A program made the translations under genes and the position numbers. From an uncultured Pelagibacteraceae bacterium (GTDB lineage: Bacteria; Pseudomonadota; Alphaproteobacteria; Pelagibacterales; Pelagibacteraceae): DNA of 51,505 bases. The stretch covers positions 1 to 51,505 of the forward strand of contig CACJEG010000006.1 of the NCBI GenBank assembly GCA_902592375.1, read 5' to 3'. How positions within the stretch are numbered: position 1 is the first letter of the stretch; every line of letters starts with the position of its first letter. This document shows positions 1 through 9,738 of the stretch, in pieces. The notes beneath the pieces were generated by a model. The model ran no database searches, had not been told where the DNA came from, and saw nothing but the letters and a program-made list of their open reading frames with translations.

Positions 1-755
1 ATAAATTCATTAATTTAATCAATATTAATTTTAATCAAAAAAAAATCTTTGAAAAAATTACAAAAAAATCAAACAAATATATTGAAGAATGTTTTGCGAT
101 GGCATTTCATATATTAAGAAAGGGAAAAATTAAAAAGTTTTTAAATGGACCAATTTCTAAAAAAAATTTTTTAGGTAATAAATATTTGGGTATCACAGAG
201 TATATTTCAAAAAAATTTAATAATAAAAATAACGCAATGCTAATATACAACAAGAATTTATCTGTATCTCCTATTACAACACATCTTCCTTTAAAATTTG
301 TAACAAAAGAAATTACAAAAAAAAATATTTATGAAAAAACCAAGCTAATAAACAATTTTTACGAAAAAAAATTTAAAAAAAAACCAATAATTGCCATATT
401 AGGTTTAAACCCACATTGTGAAAGCATACATAAATTTAATGAGGACGAAAGAATAATCAAACCAACTGTAAAATTACTTAGCAAAAAAGGTATTAAAATC
501 TCTGGTCCTTATTCTGCTGATACTTTTTTTATTAAAAAAAATAGAGATAAATTTGATGTAGTTTTAGGAATGTACCACGATCAAGTATTAACACCAATTA
601 AGACATTATATGAATATGATGCTATTAATATAACTTTAGGTTTACCTTTTACGAGAATATCTCCTGATCATGGACCAAATGAAAAAATGTTAGGAAAAAA
701 TACTTCTAATCCATTAAGCCTAATTAAAGCTATTTCTTTTTTGGATAAAAATTGA
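1..755 (+). CDS. pdxA: 4-hydroxythreonine-4-phosphate dehydrogenase, 3' part (5' end outside window)
   Basis: PdxA oxidises 4-phosphohydroxy-L-threonine for the DXP-dependent pyridoxal phosphate pathway. The frame is open from base 3 with no stop before it, so the first ATG at 99 is probably internal and the gene starts upstream of the window. About 250 residues are visible of the roughly 330 usual for the family. Recognisable signatures are GPYSADTFF, GMYHDQVLTPIK (a metal-binding His) and the C-terminal SPDHGPN. The stop TGA overlaps the TTG start of rsmA (TTGA), so the two are translationally coupled. The order pdxA-rsmA is common in proteobacteria, often with surA upstream. Confidence 0.93.
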   Translation, partial: KFINLININFNQKKIFEKITKKSNKYIEECFAMAFHILRKGKIKKFLNGPISKKNFLGNKYLGITEYISKKFNNKNNAMLIYNKNLSVSPITTHLPLKFVTKEITKKNIYEKTKLINNFYEKKFKKKPIIAILGLNPHCESIHKFNEDERIIKPTVKLLSKKGIKISGPYSADTFFIKKNRDKFDVVLGMYHDQVLTPIKTLYEYDAINITLGLPFTRISPDHGPNEKMLGKNTSNPLSLIKAISFLDKN

Positions 756-1537
756 TTAGAGCAAAGAAAAGTTTAGGTCAAAATTTTTTAATTGATGAAA
801 ATATTTTAGAAAAAATTACTAACGTTACTGATATCTATAATAAAACAATTTTAGAGATAGGTCCAGGTACTGGGAACCTTACATCGTATATCTTAAAAAA
901 AAATCCTAAAAAAATGTTTGTAATTGAAAAAGATAATGAACTAGCAAGTAATCTTGAAAATAAATTTAATAATCAGATAACGATTATTAATGAAGATGTT
1001 TTAAAATTAGATGAAACTAAACTTTTCAAACAAGAGGTTACAGTTTTTGGTAATTTGCCATATAATATCTCAACAGAAATTCTGAGTAAATGGATAATTA
1101 ATTTAAAAAAAAACTTTTGGTTTGATTGTTTAGTTTTAATGTTTCAAAAAGAAGTTGCTGACAGGATAATTGCAGAATTTAATACTTCAAATTATGGGAG
1201 ATTATCTATAATTTGTAATTGGAAACTAAATATTAAAAAAATATGCGATATAAAACCTAGTGCATTTTTTCCAAAGCCCAAAATAGATAGTTCCTTACTA
1301 ATTTTTTATCCTAAAAAAAATTTTGTTAAAATTAAAGATCCAAAAAACTTAGAAAAAGTTACTAGAATTTTTTTTAATCAAAGACGGAAAATGTTAAAGA
1401 AACCTTTTAATCAACTATTTAATGGAGATAAAAGAGTGATAGATAAACTCAAAATTGATTTAACAATGAGGCCACAGAACATAAACTTAGATACTTATTA
1501 CAAACTGGCTTGTGAATATGAAAATTTAAGAAGTTAG
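752..1537 (+). CDS. rsmA: 16S rRNA (adenine(1518)-N6/adenine(1519)-N6)-dimethyltransferase
   Basis: RsmA (KsgA) dimethylates two adjacent adenines in the 3' terminal helix of 16S rRNA during small-subunit maturation, using SAM. The 261 residues match family length. The start [12 protein letters not shown] is the classic N-terminus, followed by the SAM motif [11 protein letters not shown] and the catalytic motif NLPYNIST. The C-terminal rRNA-binding part has [11 protein letters not shown]. The start is TTG at 752, chosen because it gives exactly the conserved N-terminus and overlaps the pdxA stop. The 3' end runs 12 bp into the convergent gmk gene. Confidence 0.96.
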   Translation: MIRAKKSLGQNFLIDENILEKITNVTDIYNKTILEIGPGTGNLTSYILKKNPKKMFVIEKDNELASNLENKFNNQITIINEDVLKLDETKLFKQEVTVFGNLPYNISTEILSKWIINLKKNFWFDCLVLMFQKEVADRIIAEFNTSNYGRLSIICNWKLNIKKICDIKPSAFFPKPKIDSSLLIFYPKKNFVKIKDPKNLEKVTRIFFNQRRKMLKKPFNQLFNGDKRVIDKLKIDLTMRPQNINLDTYYKLACEYENLRS

Positions 1538-2158
1538 TTTTTCAACATGGCCTCTAATATAATCTAGATCATAATCTTTGGAGCCATTATTTATTACTGC
1601 ATCAATTAAATTAATTATTTTGTTATAACATTCATTTAGATCATTATTTATAACTACATAATCATAGTTTATCCAATGCAACACATCTCTTTCAAATTGT
1701 TTCATTCTCTCTTCAGCTATTAATTTATCACTTGCGTGTCTCTTAGATAGCCTTTGAAATAAAACTTCTCTGCTAGGAGGGAGTATAAAAAAAGTGATCA
1801 ATTTATAATCTAATTTTTTATTCTTAATTTGATCAGCTCCCTGCCAATCAATATCAAAAAGTACATTTTTGCCTTTATTTAATTTATCTATTACTGGTGT
1901 TCTTGTTGTACCATAGAAATTATTAAAAACTTTTGCGTATTCTAAAAATTCTTCATTTTTAATTAATCTTTTAAACTCTAGTTCATCAACAAAAAAATAA
2001 TCTTTATTTTGATTTTCGTTAGGCCTTGGCTGCCTTGTGGTATGAGAAATGGAGATTTCAAAATTATCTTTTTCAGACAATTTTTTTACTAGAGTTGTTT
2101 TACCAGCTCCGGAAGGAGAGGATAAAATTATCATTACCCCATCTTTTTCTGATGGCAT
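1526..2158 (-). CDS. gmk: Guanylate kinase
   Basis: Gmk phosphorylates GMP to GDP with ATP in the cytoplasm. The 210 residues match the family. The P-loop [10 protein letters not shown] sits near residues 13-22, followed by the GMP-binding segment [11 protein letters not shown] and the core motif KDYFFVD, with [10 protein letters not shown] further on. It lies 8 bp downstream of acpP on the same strand and has only a weak ribosome-binding site, so it probably depends on acpP transcription. Its 3' end overlaps the convergent rsmA by 12 bp. Confidence 0.95.
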   Translation of the reverse strand: MPSEKDGVMIILSSPSGAGKTTLVKKLSEKDNFEISISHTTRQPRPNENQNKDYFFVDELEFKRLIKNEEFLEYAKVFNNFYGTTRTPVIDKLNKGKNVLFDIDWQGADQIKNKKLDYKLITFFILPPSREVLFQRLSKRHASDKLIAEERMKQFERDVLHWINYDYVVINNDLNECYNKIINLIDAVINNGSKDYDLDYIRGHVEKLTS

Positions 2159-2166
2159 TAAAATTT

Positions 2167-2406
2167 CTAGTTAGCTTTTCCTTCGATAAATTTAACTGCA
2201 TCGCCTACAGTTAAAATTTTCTCAGCTTCACTGTCCGAAATTTCAGATCCAAATTCTTCTTCAAAAGCCATCACTAGTTCAACTGTATCTAAACTATCAG
2301 CTCCTAAATCATCTATAAAACTAGAGTCTTCAGTTACTTTCGCTTCATCGATACCCAAGTGATCTGCTACAATTTTTTTTACTTTGCTTGAAACGTCATC
2401 TGACAT
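2167..2406 (-). CDS. acpP: Acyl carrier protein
   Basis: AcpP carries growing acyl chains during type II fatty acid synthesis on a 4'-phosphopantetheine arm. The 79-residue acidic protein has the modification motif GADSLDTVE, with the attachment serine at residue 38. A clear AAGGA ribosome-binding site lies about 6 bases before the ATG. It follows fabD-fabG on the same strand but also has its own good promoter in the 48 bp gap after fabG, as expected for one of the most abundant proteins in the cell. Confidence 0.97.
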   Translation of the reverse strand: MSDDVSSKVKKIVADHLGIDEAKVTEDSSFIDDLGADSLDTVELVMAFEEEFGSEISDSEAEKILTVGDAVKFIEGKAN

Positions 2407-2430
2407 ATTGATCCTTTTTGTTATAAATTC

Positions 2431-2458
2431 TTAATAGTTTAAAAACCTATTTTGTCAA
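2431..2458 (-). promoter_or_regulatory. Predicted sigma70 promoter of acpP
   Basis: On the minus strand there is a perfect -35 TTGACA (2453-2458), a 16 bp spacer and a -10 TATTAA (2431-2436). The -35 box overlaps the stop codon of fabG. The predicted transcript would start near 2424, leaving a leader of about 18 bases that carries the AAGGA ribosome-binding site. Confidence 0.55.
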
Positions 2459-3192
2459 GCCATATACATGCCTCCATTAACATGCAAAGTTTCTCCATTT
2501 ATATAACTTGAGTGACTAGAACATAAAAAAAGTACAGCATTTGCAATATCATCTGGCTCTCCTAGTCGGGCAGAAGGAATTTTTGATATTATAGCCTCTT
2601 TAAATTTGTCATCTAATTTATCCGTCATGGTAGTTTTAATAAAACCAGGTGAAATACAATTTATATTTATGTTTTTCTTAGCATATTCTATTGCCAAACT
2701 TTTAGACATTGCAATTATACCTGCTTTAGAAGCGGTGTAATTGGCTTGACCTAAATTACCTGTATGTCCAACAACTGACGTAATATTAACAATCTTTCCA
2801 GATTTATTTTTAAGCATTTTTTTAATTGCTGATTTGCTCATTAAAAAAGTTGATGTTAAATTAACATCAATTACTTTTTTCCATTCATCAAAGCTCATCC
2901 TTATTGCTAAATTGTCTTGGGTAATGCCTGCATTATTAACGATGCAATCTAAACTGCCACCAAGTTCATTAGTTGCGTTTTCAACAAACTCCTCAATTTT
3001 ATAACTTTGAGAAATATCAAACTTTAATATTTTAATATTTCCATATTTACTTTTTAGTTCTTCAAGTTTTTGTATTCTTGTACCTGAGGCTAAAATATTT
3101 GCTCCTGATTGATGTAGTTTTTCAATTATTGAATTTCCAATCCCACCTGAGGCACCAGTAACAATAATATTTTTACCTTTTAAATCTGTCAT
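2455..3192 (-). CDS. fabG: 3-oxoacyl-[acyl-carrier-protein] reductase
   Basis: FabG reduces 3-oxoacyl-ACP to 3-hydroxyacyl-ACP with NADPH. At 245 residues it has full family length. Visible features are the nucleotide-binding TGASGGIGNS near residues 13-22, NNAGIT, the catalytic serine in NITSVVGHTGN, and the YTASK active-site Tyr/Lys motif. The C-terminus ends in VNGGMYMA, typical of FabG. Its start overlaps the fabD end by 4 bp, and acpP follows, giving the standard fabD-fabG-acpP order. Confidence 0.95.
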   Translation of the reverse strand: MTDLKGKNIIVTGASGGIGNSIIEKLHQSGANILASGTRIQKLEELKSKYGNIKILKFDISQSYKIEEFVENATNELGGSLDCIVNNAGITQDNLAIRMSFDEWKKVIDVNLTSTFLMSKSAIKKMLKNKSGKIVNITSVVGHTGNLGQANYTASKAGIIAMSKSLAIEYAKKNININCISPGFIKTTMTDKLDDKFKEAIISKIPSARLGEPDDIANAVLFLCSSHSSYINGETLHVNGGMYMA

Positions 3193-4115
3193 ATTTTTAA
3201 ACTCTCGATATCACTTTGACTATTAATTGCATCAATTTTAACATCCTTATTTATTCTTTTTACCAAACCTGACAAAACTTTCCCAGGTCCAATCTCTATA
3301 AAATGTTCTACATCATTTTCTATCATATTAATCACGCTTTCTCTCCATCTAACTCTATTCTCTATTTGCTTTATCAAGAGATTTTTAAGCTCGTCTGGAT
3401 CTTTAATTTCATTAGCTGTCACATTTGAAATTAATTTGTTTTGCCCATGTTTAAAATTAAGTTTACTTAATTCCTCTGTCATAATTTTTGTAGCATTACT
3501 CATCAATTCGCAGTGAAAGGGTGCACTTACAGGTAGTTTAATATTTTTAATGGAATTATCCTTTAAAATTTGAATTAACTTTTCTAAATCGTCTGTTTTT
3601 CCACTCAAAACAATTTGACCTTCTGAATTATCATTGGCTATTTGTGCTTTTAAATTTTCTTTATTTTCTATCAATATTTTTTCTATTACTTCTACTGTTG
3701 AGCCTAATACAGCAACCATTCCTCCCTGCCCTTTAGGTACAGAATTTTGCATAGCGTCTCCTCTTATTCTTAATATTTTTAATGTTTCTGAAAAATCCAA
3801 GTAGCCTGCACATGATAAAGCTGAATATTCACCTAAAGAGTGTCCCGCAAAGTATTTGGCTTTATTTAAATCTAAGTTGAATTCATTTTTTGCTAAATTA
3901 AATATTGAATAACTTATTAAAAATATTGCTGGCTGTGTATTTGCTGTTAAGTCTAATTCTTCTTTTGGCCCTTCCAGGATAAGCTTAGAAATAGAAAAAT
4001 TTAATGTTTCGTCTGCCTGTTTAAAAAGGTCTTTTACTATATTAAATTTATCATAAAGCTCTTTACCCATACCAACTATCTGAGATCCCTGACCTGGAAA
4101 AATTACCGAAAACAT
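3189..4115 (-). CDS. fabD: Malonyl-CoA-ACP transacylase
   Basis: FabD moves the malonyl group from CoA to ACP, supplying the extender unit for fatty acid synthesis. The 308-residue protein begins FSVIFPGQGSQIVGMGKEL. It carries the nucleophile motif GHSLGEYSAL and the catalytic His in SAPFHCELM. The closing motif IEIGPGKVLSGL is also present. It is the first gene of the minus-strand fabD-fabG-acpP-gmk run and is divergent from rpsF across an 87 bp gap. Confidence 0.96.
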   Translation of the reverse strand: MFSVIFPGQGSQIVGMGKELYDKFNIVKDLFKQADETLNFSISKLILEGPKEELDLTANTQPAIFLISYSIFNLAKNEFNLDLNKAKYFAGHSLGEYSALSCAGYLDFSETLKILRIRGDAMQNSVPKGQGGMVAVLGSTVEVIEKILIENKENLKAQIANDNSEGQIVLSGKTDDLEKLIQILKDNSIKNIKLPVSAPFHCELMSNATKIMTEELSKLNFKHGQNKLISNVTANEIKDPDELKNLLIKQIENRVRWRESVINMIENDVEHFIEIGPGKVLSGLVKRINKDVKIDAINSQSDIESLKI

Positions 4116-4141
4116 ATAAAAAAAACTAATAATTTTGCCTT

Positions 4142-4170
4142 TTTAACTATTGTAATTGAACTTTTATAAT
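4142..4170 (+). promoter_or_regulatory. Predicted promoter of the rpsF operon
   Basis: In the 87 bp gap between divergent fabD and rpsF there is a perfect TATAAT (4165-4170) with a weaker -35 TTTAAC (4142-4147) and a 17 bp spacer. The leader to the rpsF ATG would be about 26 bases. The same AT-rich block reads TATACT on the other strand and could also serve fabD. I do not see a convincing S6:S18-binding leader structure. Confidence 0.4.
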
Positions 4171-4202
4171 AGTATATCCTCACTTTTTATTAAAGAACTT
4201 AA

Positions 4203-4556
4203 ATGAATTTATACGAACACACTATTATAGCTAGGCAAGATACTTCACCAAGTGAATTAAAGCAACTAACGGAGAAATATTCCAAAATTGTTGAAAAAAA
4301 TGATGGTGAAGTTGTTAAAACTGAAAACTGGGGATTACTAAATTTATCTTATCTAATCAAAAAGAATAAAAAAGGTAGCTACATACACTTTAAAATAAAA
4401 GGTAAAGGTAATGTTATTGATGAATTAGAGAAAAATGAGGCTATAGACAAAAAATTACTAAGATATCTAACAGTTAGAGTAAAAAAATTTGATTTAGAAA
4501 CAAACTATTTTGGAAAAAAAGAAGATAGTGAAAAAAAAGAAAGTGCTAAAAACTAA
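4203..4556 (+). CDS. rpsF: Small ribosomal subunit protein bS6
   Basis: bS6 binds the central domain of 16S rRNA together with bS18. The 117-residue protein has the typical start [12 protein letters not shown], the central [19 protein letters not shown] and the core [10 protein letters not shown] charged Lys/Glu-rich tail ends the protein. The stop overlaps the rpsR start (TAATG), so the pair is translationally coupled as in most bacteria. Confidence 0.96.
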   Translation: MNLYEHTIIARQDTSPSELKQLTEKYSKIVEKNDGEVVKTENWGLLNLSYLIKKNKKGSYIHFKIKGKGNVIDELEKNEAIDKKLLRYLTVRVKKFDLETNYFGKKEDSEKKESAKN

Positions 4557-4828
4557 TGCCAAAAAGACAGAGTGGAAATAAAAAAGGTAAACAAAGTAAT
4601 TTTGCAAAGCTAAGTATTTTTCAACCAAATAAGTACAAATTCAAAAAAACTTGTCCATTATCAGCAAAAGGTGCTCCAGAAGTTGATTATAAAAATATTA
4701 AATTATTAAAAAAATATGTGTCTGAGAATGGTAAAATTCTACCTTCAAGAATAACAAATGTTTCTCAAAAGAAGCAAAGAGAGTTATCTCTATCAATTAA
4801 AAGAGCTAGAAACTTAGCATTGATATAA
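4556..4828 (+). CDS. rpsR: Small ribosomal subunit protein bS18
   Basis: bS18 forms a heterodimer with bS6 in the 30S platform. The 90-residue basic protein contains the conserved C-terminal part [20 protein letters not shown] and [15 protein letters not shown], then [11 protein letters not shown] basic N-terminal extension of about 30 residues precedes the core. It sits between rpsF (1 bp overlap) and rplI (1 bp gap). Confidence 0.95.
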   Translation: MPKRQSGNKKGKQSNFAKLSIFQPNKYKFKKTCPLSAKGAPEVDYKNIKLLKKYVSENGKILPSRITNVSQKKQRELSLSIKRARNLALI

Positions 4829-4829
4829 A

Positions 4830-5288
4830 ATGAAAGTAATATTATTAGAAAACGTAAAAAGAATTGGATCTATTGGTGAAGTAATAGATGTAAAAAGAGG
4901 TTTTGCTAGAAATTTTCTAATCGCTAATAAAAAAGCTCTTTATGCATCGAAAGAAAACATAAAAGAAGTTGAAAAAATTAAAGCAGAGTTATCTAAAAAA
5001 GATAACGAAAAGAAAAAAGAAGCCACTCAAATTGCTGAGCAAATTAATGGTAAAGAGTATTCTGTCAAAAAACTAAGTACAGAAAATAATGAACTTTATG
5101 GATCAGTTAAACCAACTGAAATTTCAAAACTCATTCAAGAAGAAAACAAAATTGACATCAAACCTTCAATGATACAACCAGTTGATGAAATTAAAGCTTT
5201 AGGAAAATTTAAAGTTAAAATTTCTTTACACTCAGAAGTTGATGCTGAAATTACAATCAATGTTTCTTCAGCTGATACAATTCAATAA
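4830..5288 (+). CDS. rplI: Large ribosomal subunit protein bL9
   Basis: bL9 bridges the L1 stalk base and neighbouring ribosomes. The 152-residue protein begins MKVILLENVKRIGSIGEVID and continues with VKRGFARNFLIANKKAL, the N-terminal 23S rRNA-binding domain. A long charged helix spans about residues 45-75, followed by the C-terminal domain that includes ELYGSVKP and the end DAEITINVS. It is the last ribosomal gene of the operon, and dnaB follows after 68 bp, a widespread order. Confidence 0.96.
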   Translation: MKVILLENVKRIGSIGEVIDVKRGFARNFLIANKKALYASKENIKEVEKIKAELSKKDNEKKKEATQIAEQINGKEYSVKKLSTENNELYGSVKPTEISKLIQEENKIDIKPSMIQPVDEIKALGKFKVKISLHSEVDAEITINVSSADTIQ

Positions 5289-5356
5289 TTATACATTCTT
5301 TTCCCCAGTAGAAATATACAATTTGATTTAATAATTTTTCATGTAAATTTATTTTC

Positions 5357-6775
5357 ATGGAAAACAATTTAAGTATAGTTAAAGATCAATTTAAAGAGTT
5401 GCCAAATAACATTGAAGCAGAACAAGCAGTTATAGGATCTATCCTTGTAAGCAATGATATTTTTGATGAAATAAACACAATAATTTCCAGCGTTAATTTT
5501 TATGACCCAATGCATCAAAAAATATTTGAGGCAGTTGAAAGCCTTATCTACAAAGGAATGTTGGCTAACCCAATTACTTTAAAAAATTATTTTGAAGATG
5601 AAAAAGATGATCTAAATGTTCCAGAATATTTGGTAAAAATTACAAAGTTTTCTACATCAGTTAGACAAGCAATAGAATACTCAAAAATAATTTACGATAT
5701 GTTTGTAAGAAGAGAATTAATAAAAATTTCTGAACAAACTATTGATAGTGCAAAATTAAATGATCTTGATACTAACGGACAATCTATAATCGAAAATTCT
5801 GAAAGATTACTATTTGATTTAGCTGAAAAAGGTTCATTTAATTCTTCTTTAGTAAAATTTGATGAAGCAATGAAACAAACAATTGAAATGGCTTCAGCTG
5901 CTTATAAAAACGAAGAAGGAATCGTTGGTGTTCCAACCGGTTTAAGAGACTTAGATGATAAGCTTGGTGGTTTACATCAATCAGATTTAATTATTATTGC
6001 TGGTCGACCATCTATGGGTAAAACCTCACTAGCAACAAATATTGCATTTAATGCTGCTCAGAAACTACAAGAGAGTGGTAAAAAATCATCTATAGCTTTC
6101 TTTTCACTTGAAATGTCTTCAGAACAATTATCTACAAGAATTATTTCTGAACAAGCTAGAATTAGTTCTAACGATATTAGAAGAGGAAGAATATCAGATG
6201 ATCAATTTGATAAATTTTTAGAAACATCAAAAAATATTTCTGAATTACCACTTTACATTGATGAAACTCCGGCAATAAGTATTGCTGCTCTGAGCAATAG
6301 AGCGAGACGTATTAAAAGGCTTTTTGGACTTGATATGATAGTAGTTGATTATATCCAATTAATGAGAGGAACTACATTCAATAAAGATGGAAGAGTTCAA
6401 GAAATTTCACAAATAACACAAGGACTTAAAGCAATAGCTAAAGAACTTTCTGTTCCTGTAGTTGCTCTTTCTCAATTGTCTAGACAAGTAGAACAACGAG
6501 ATGATCATAAGCCTCAATTAGCAGATCTTAGAGAGTCTGGTTCTATTGAGCAAGATGCTGATGTTGTAATGTTTGTTTATAGAGAGGGATATTATTTACA
6601 AAGAAAAGAGCCAAGAGAAGCAACTGTTGAGCATGCAGAGTGGCAAGCAAAAATGAATGAGGTTGCTCATTTAGCACAAATTATAATTGGAAAACAAAGG
6701 CACGGTCCTATTGGTAATGTAACTCTTGAATTTGAGGAAAGATTTACAAAATTTAAGGATACTCAATTAAGTTAA
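5357..6775 (+). CDS. dnaB: Replicative DNA helicase
   Basis: DnaB is the hexameric 5'-3' helicase of the replication fork. The 472-residue protein has the N-terminal primase-interacting domain (PNNIEAEQAVIGSIL near residue 16). The RecA-like C-terminal domain has Walker A GRPSMGKTS near residue 216, FFSLEMSSEQL, Walker B DMIVVDYIQLM and DLRESGSIEQDADVV. The end GPIGNVTLEFEERFTKF is standard. No intein is visible. The 68 bp gap upstream shows no strong promoter, so it may be read from the rpsF operon. Confidence 0.96.
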   Translation: MENNLSIVKDQFKELPNNIEAEQAVIGSILVSNDIFDEINTIISSVNFYDPMHQKIFEAVESLIYKGMLANPITLKNYFEDEKDDLNVPEYLVKITKFSTSVRQAIEYSKIIYDMFVRRELIKISEQTIDSAKLNDLDTNGQSIIENSERLLFDLAEKGSFNSSLVKFDEAMKQTIEMASAAYKNEEGIVGVPTGLRDLDDKLGGLHQSDLIIIAGRPSMGKTSLATNIAFNAAQKLQESGKKSSIAFFSLEMSSEQLSTRIISEQARISSNDIRRGRISDDQFDKFLETSKNISELPLYIDETPAISIAALSNRARRIKRLFGLDMIVVDYIQLMRGTTFNKDGRVQEISQITQGLKAIAKELSVPVVALSQLSRQVEQRDDHKPQLADLRESGSIEQDADVVMFVYREGYYLQRKEPREATVEHAEWQAKMNEVAHLAQIIIGKQRHGPIGNVTLEFEERFTKFKDTQLS

Positions 6776-6796
6776 TTTCCAATATAAAGAGCTTGA

Positions 6797-9193
6797 ATGA
6801 TGGCTCATTTTTATCAAAACGTTATCCTAAAAAACCCAAAAGCAATATTTATATTGTTAATTATTGCTATTTTAAGTTTTGGCTACCATTCAAAAAATTT
6901 TAGACTAGATGCTTCGTCAGAAACCTTGTTAATAGAAGGTGATCCAGATTTAGCATATTTGAAAGAAGTTTCTGAAAGATATGGGTCTAAAGAATTTTTA
7001 ATTCTTACCTATACGCCTAATGAAGGAATGGTAACTGACTCATCAATTAATAATTTATTAAGTTTAAAATATAAAATTCAGAGTCTCAATTGGGTCCATA
7101 GTGTAATTACATTATTAGATATTCCACTTTTAAATAATTCTGATGCTCCTCTTCAAGAAAGACTAGAAAGCTTCAAAACTTTAAAAGATGAAGATGTTGA
7201 TAGAAATCGAGGTTTTAAAGAAATTTTAAATAGTCCTGTTTTTCGAAATTTTGTCATTAGTGAAGATGGTAAAACTAGTGGAATTATTGTTAACATTAAA
7301 CAATCTCAAAAATTAGAAGATATAGAAAATAAATCAAAAGAAGAAGTTGAAATAATTAAAGATCAAATCAAAAAACAAAATCATCAGAATATTTTAGAAA
7401 TTAGACAAGTTATTCAAAGTTACGGTGATGTTGGAAAAATATATCTTGGAGGAATACCAATGATTGCTGATGATATGATGACTTTTATCAAAAGTGATAT
7501 AATTGTTTTTGGTTTGGGAGTTCTATTATTTATAATTGCTACTTTGTGGTTTGTTTTTAGAAACCTTCTTTGGATTATAGTTCCTATAAGCAGTTGTCTT
7601 TTTTCTGTGATAATTATGATGGGGTTACTTGGACTACTAGGATGGAAAGTTACAGTTATCTCATCAAATTTCATTGCACTGATGTTGATTTTAACAATGG
7701 CAATGAATATTCATATGAGTACTAGGTTCCTTCAACTTAAAAAAGATTTTCCGTCAAAAAATAATTTTGAAATTATTTCTTTAACAACTTCAAAAATGTT
7801 TTGGCCAATTCTTTATACCGTTCTGACAACAATTTTTGCATTCTTGTCTTTAATTTTTAGTGAAATAAAACCTATCATTGATTTTGGTTGGATGATGACT
7901 TTTGGGTTAATTACATCATTTATTATTACATTTACTTTGCTACCTACCCTTTTAAACTTTGCGCCCACAAATAATATTTCAGTTAAAAAAGAACAAAAAT
8001 CTAAAATTACAAATTTACTAGGTCTTATTTCTATAAATAATAAAAACTCAATCTTCTTGGTAACTGGAATAGTTATAATTTTCAGTATTACTGGAATAAA
8101 TAAGCTTGAAGTTGAAAATAGTTTTATCAATTACTTTGATAAAAATACTGAAATTTATAAGGGTATGAAGCTTATAGATGAAGAGCTAGGTGGAACCACT
8201 CCTTTAGAAGTTATTATAAAATTTCCTGAGAAAGAGAAGGTAAAAAAATCTGAAGAAGATGATGATTTTGATGATTGGGGAGATGAAGAAGATACTAATG
8301 ATGAAAAATATTGGTTTACCAAAGATAAAATTGATCTAATTACATCTGTTCATAATTACCTAGATAGCTTACCAGAAATTGGTAAAGTTCTATCTTTTTC
8401 ATCTATTATTGAAGTTGCTACTCAATTAAATAATAATAAGCCTTTAGGTACTTTAGAAATGGGAGTGCTTTACTCTAAAATTCCTGAGAGCATTAAAACT
8501 GAAATCATCGATCCTTATCTTTCAATCAAGGATAATGAGGCTCGAATTAGTTTAAGAATTATAGACTCGCAGGAAGATTTAAGAAGAAATGATTTAATTA
8601 ACAAAATCAATTTTGATCTAAAAGATAAATTTGGTTTAGAGGATAAGGATTATAAATTGGCAGGTGTATTAATATTGTTTAATAATTTATTGCAAAGTCT
8701 GTTTAAATCTCAAATTTTAACATTGGGATTGGTTATGATTGGAATATTTTCAATGTTCATAATCTTATTTAGAAATATAAAACTTTCATTGATTGGTGTT
8801 GTTCCAAATTTTATTGCCGCCTTTTTTATACTAGGAATAATTGGATTGTTAGGAATACCTTTGGACATGATGACGATAACAATTGCAGCAATTACAATAG
8901 GAATTGCTGTAGATAACAGCATTCACTATATTTATAGATTTAAAGAAGAGTTTAATAAAATAAAGGATTACAGCAAAACATTAAAAACGTGTCACTCAAC
9001 TGTCGGGGTTGCTATACTAAATACTTCAATTACGATTGTTTTTGGATTTTCAATTTTGGTGTTATCGAAGTTTATCCCAACAATTTATTTTGGTGTGTTT
9101 ACAGGATTAGCTATGTTATTAGCTATGATATCGGTATTAACACTACTTCCTGCATTAATCTTAATTATTAAACCTTTTGGTAAATCATCTTAA
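6797..9193 (+). CDS. MMPL/RND-superfamily membrane exporter
   Basis: This is a 798-residue inner-membrane protein with the RND/MMPL layout: one N-terminal helix (about residues 15-32), a large periplasmic loop, five helices (about 230-390), a seventh near 418-436, a second large loop, and five C-terminal helices from about 640. Transport substrate is unknown. Related proteins include hopanoid (HpnN-type) and lipid exporters. An unusual run of acidic residues lies in the second loop (about 478-504, including EEDDDFDDWGDEED). It overlaps cvpA by 1 bp. I would not name it beyond the superfamily. Confidence 0.8.
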   Translation: MMAHFYQNVILKNPKAIFILLIIAILSFGYHSKNFRLDASSETLLIEGDPDLAYLKEVSERYGSKEFLILTYTPNEGMVTDSSINNLLSLKYKIQSLNWVHSVITLLDIPLLNNSDAPLQERLESFKTLKDEDVDRNRGFKEILNSPVFRNFVISEDGKTSGIIVNIKQSQKLEDIENKSKEEVEIIKDQIKKQNHQNILEIRQVIQSYGDVGKIYLGGIPMIADDMMTFIKSDIIVFGLGVLLFIIATLWFVFRNLLWIIVPISSCLFSVIIMMGLLGLLGWKVTVISSNFIALMLILTMAMNIHMSTRFLQLKKDFPSKNNFEIISLTTSKMFWPILYTVLTTIFAFLSLIFSEIKPIIDFGWMMTFGLITSFIITFTLLPTLLNFAPTNNISVKKEQKSKITNLLGLISINNKNSIFLVTGIVIIFSITGINKLEVENSFINYFDKNTEIYKGMKLIDEELGGTTPLEVIIKFPEKEKVKKSEEDDDFDDWGDEEDTNDEKYWFTKDKIDLITSVHNYLDSLPEIGKVLSFSSIIEVATQLNNNKPLGTLEMGVLYSKIPESIKTEIIDPYLSIKDNEARISLRIIDSQEDLRRNDLINKINFDLKDKFGLEDKDYKLAGVLILFNNLLQSLFKSQILTLGLVMIGIFSMFIILFRNIKLSLIGVVPNFIAAFFILGIIGLLGIPLDMMTITIAAITIGIAVDNSIHYIYRFKEEFNKIKDYSKTLKTCHSTVGVAILNTSITIVFGFSILVLSKFIPTIYFGVFTGLAMLLAMISVLTLLPALILIIKPFGKSS

Positions 9194-9738
9194 TGTTCGA
9201 AATCATAAACGATTTTTATAAAGCAATATCAATAATTGATTTAATTTATTTAATTTTAACAATTCTTTCTTTAGTAAATTGTTATAAAAAAGGCTTCATT
9301 TTAAGTATCCTCTCAATGGCTAAATGGTTGCTGGCTTACATAATTACATTAATTCTATTTCCAAAAATTAAACCCTATGTAAAAGACATAATTGATAATG
9401 AGTATGTGCTTGATGTTGGTTTGGGAATAATAATATTTGTGGTTGTTATCTTTTTGGTTTTATTAATTAATAAAGGAATCAGTAGAGCAGTCAGATATAC
9501 AGGAATCGGTGGCTTAGATACTACATTTGGATTCTTTTTTGGTTTTATAAGAGCTTACATTATTTCTGTATGTATCTTTTCAGGTGTTCATATTGTTTAT
9601 AATTATGATAAATGGCCAATAAATTTTGACAAATCATACGTCTTTCCATATTTAGAAAAAGGTAGTAGTTATCTGATAAAAGAATTTCCTAATGAAAAAA
9701 CATATCAAGAATCTAAAGAAAAAATTACAGATCTATAA
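9193..9738 (+). CDS. cvpA: CvpA family membrane protein
   Basis: CvpA proteins are small inner-membrane proteins, first described in colicin V production, that are commonly encoded directly before purF. This 181-residue protein has about four hydrophobic segments. It also has the family signatures DLIYLILTILSLVNCYKKGF near the start and GLDTTFGFFFGFIRAYI in the last helix region. Its start overlaps the exporter stop. Its last 47 bp overlap the start of purF in another frame. The molecular function of the family is not settled. Confidence 0.88.
   Translation: MFEIINDFYKAISIIDLIYLILTILSLVNCYKKGFILSILSMAKWLLAYIITLILFPKIKPYVKDIIDNEYVLDVGLGIIIFVVVIFLVLLINKGISRAVRYTGIGGLDTTFGFFFGFIRAYIISVCIFSGVHIVYNYDKWPINFDKSYVFPYLEKGSSYLIKEFPNEKTYQESKEKITDL

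Noticed and set aside
2026..2214. Plus-strand 62-residue open frame opposite gmk and acpP
   Set aside because: It lies fully antisense to two clear genes, has no ribosome-binding site and an unnatural Leu/Phe-rich composition.
7420..8130. Two minus-strand frames (7420-7674, 7813-8130) opposite the MMPL exporter
   Set aside because: They mirror hydrophobic coding sequence on the other strand, giving Ile/Pro-rich shadow proteins with no family resemblance.
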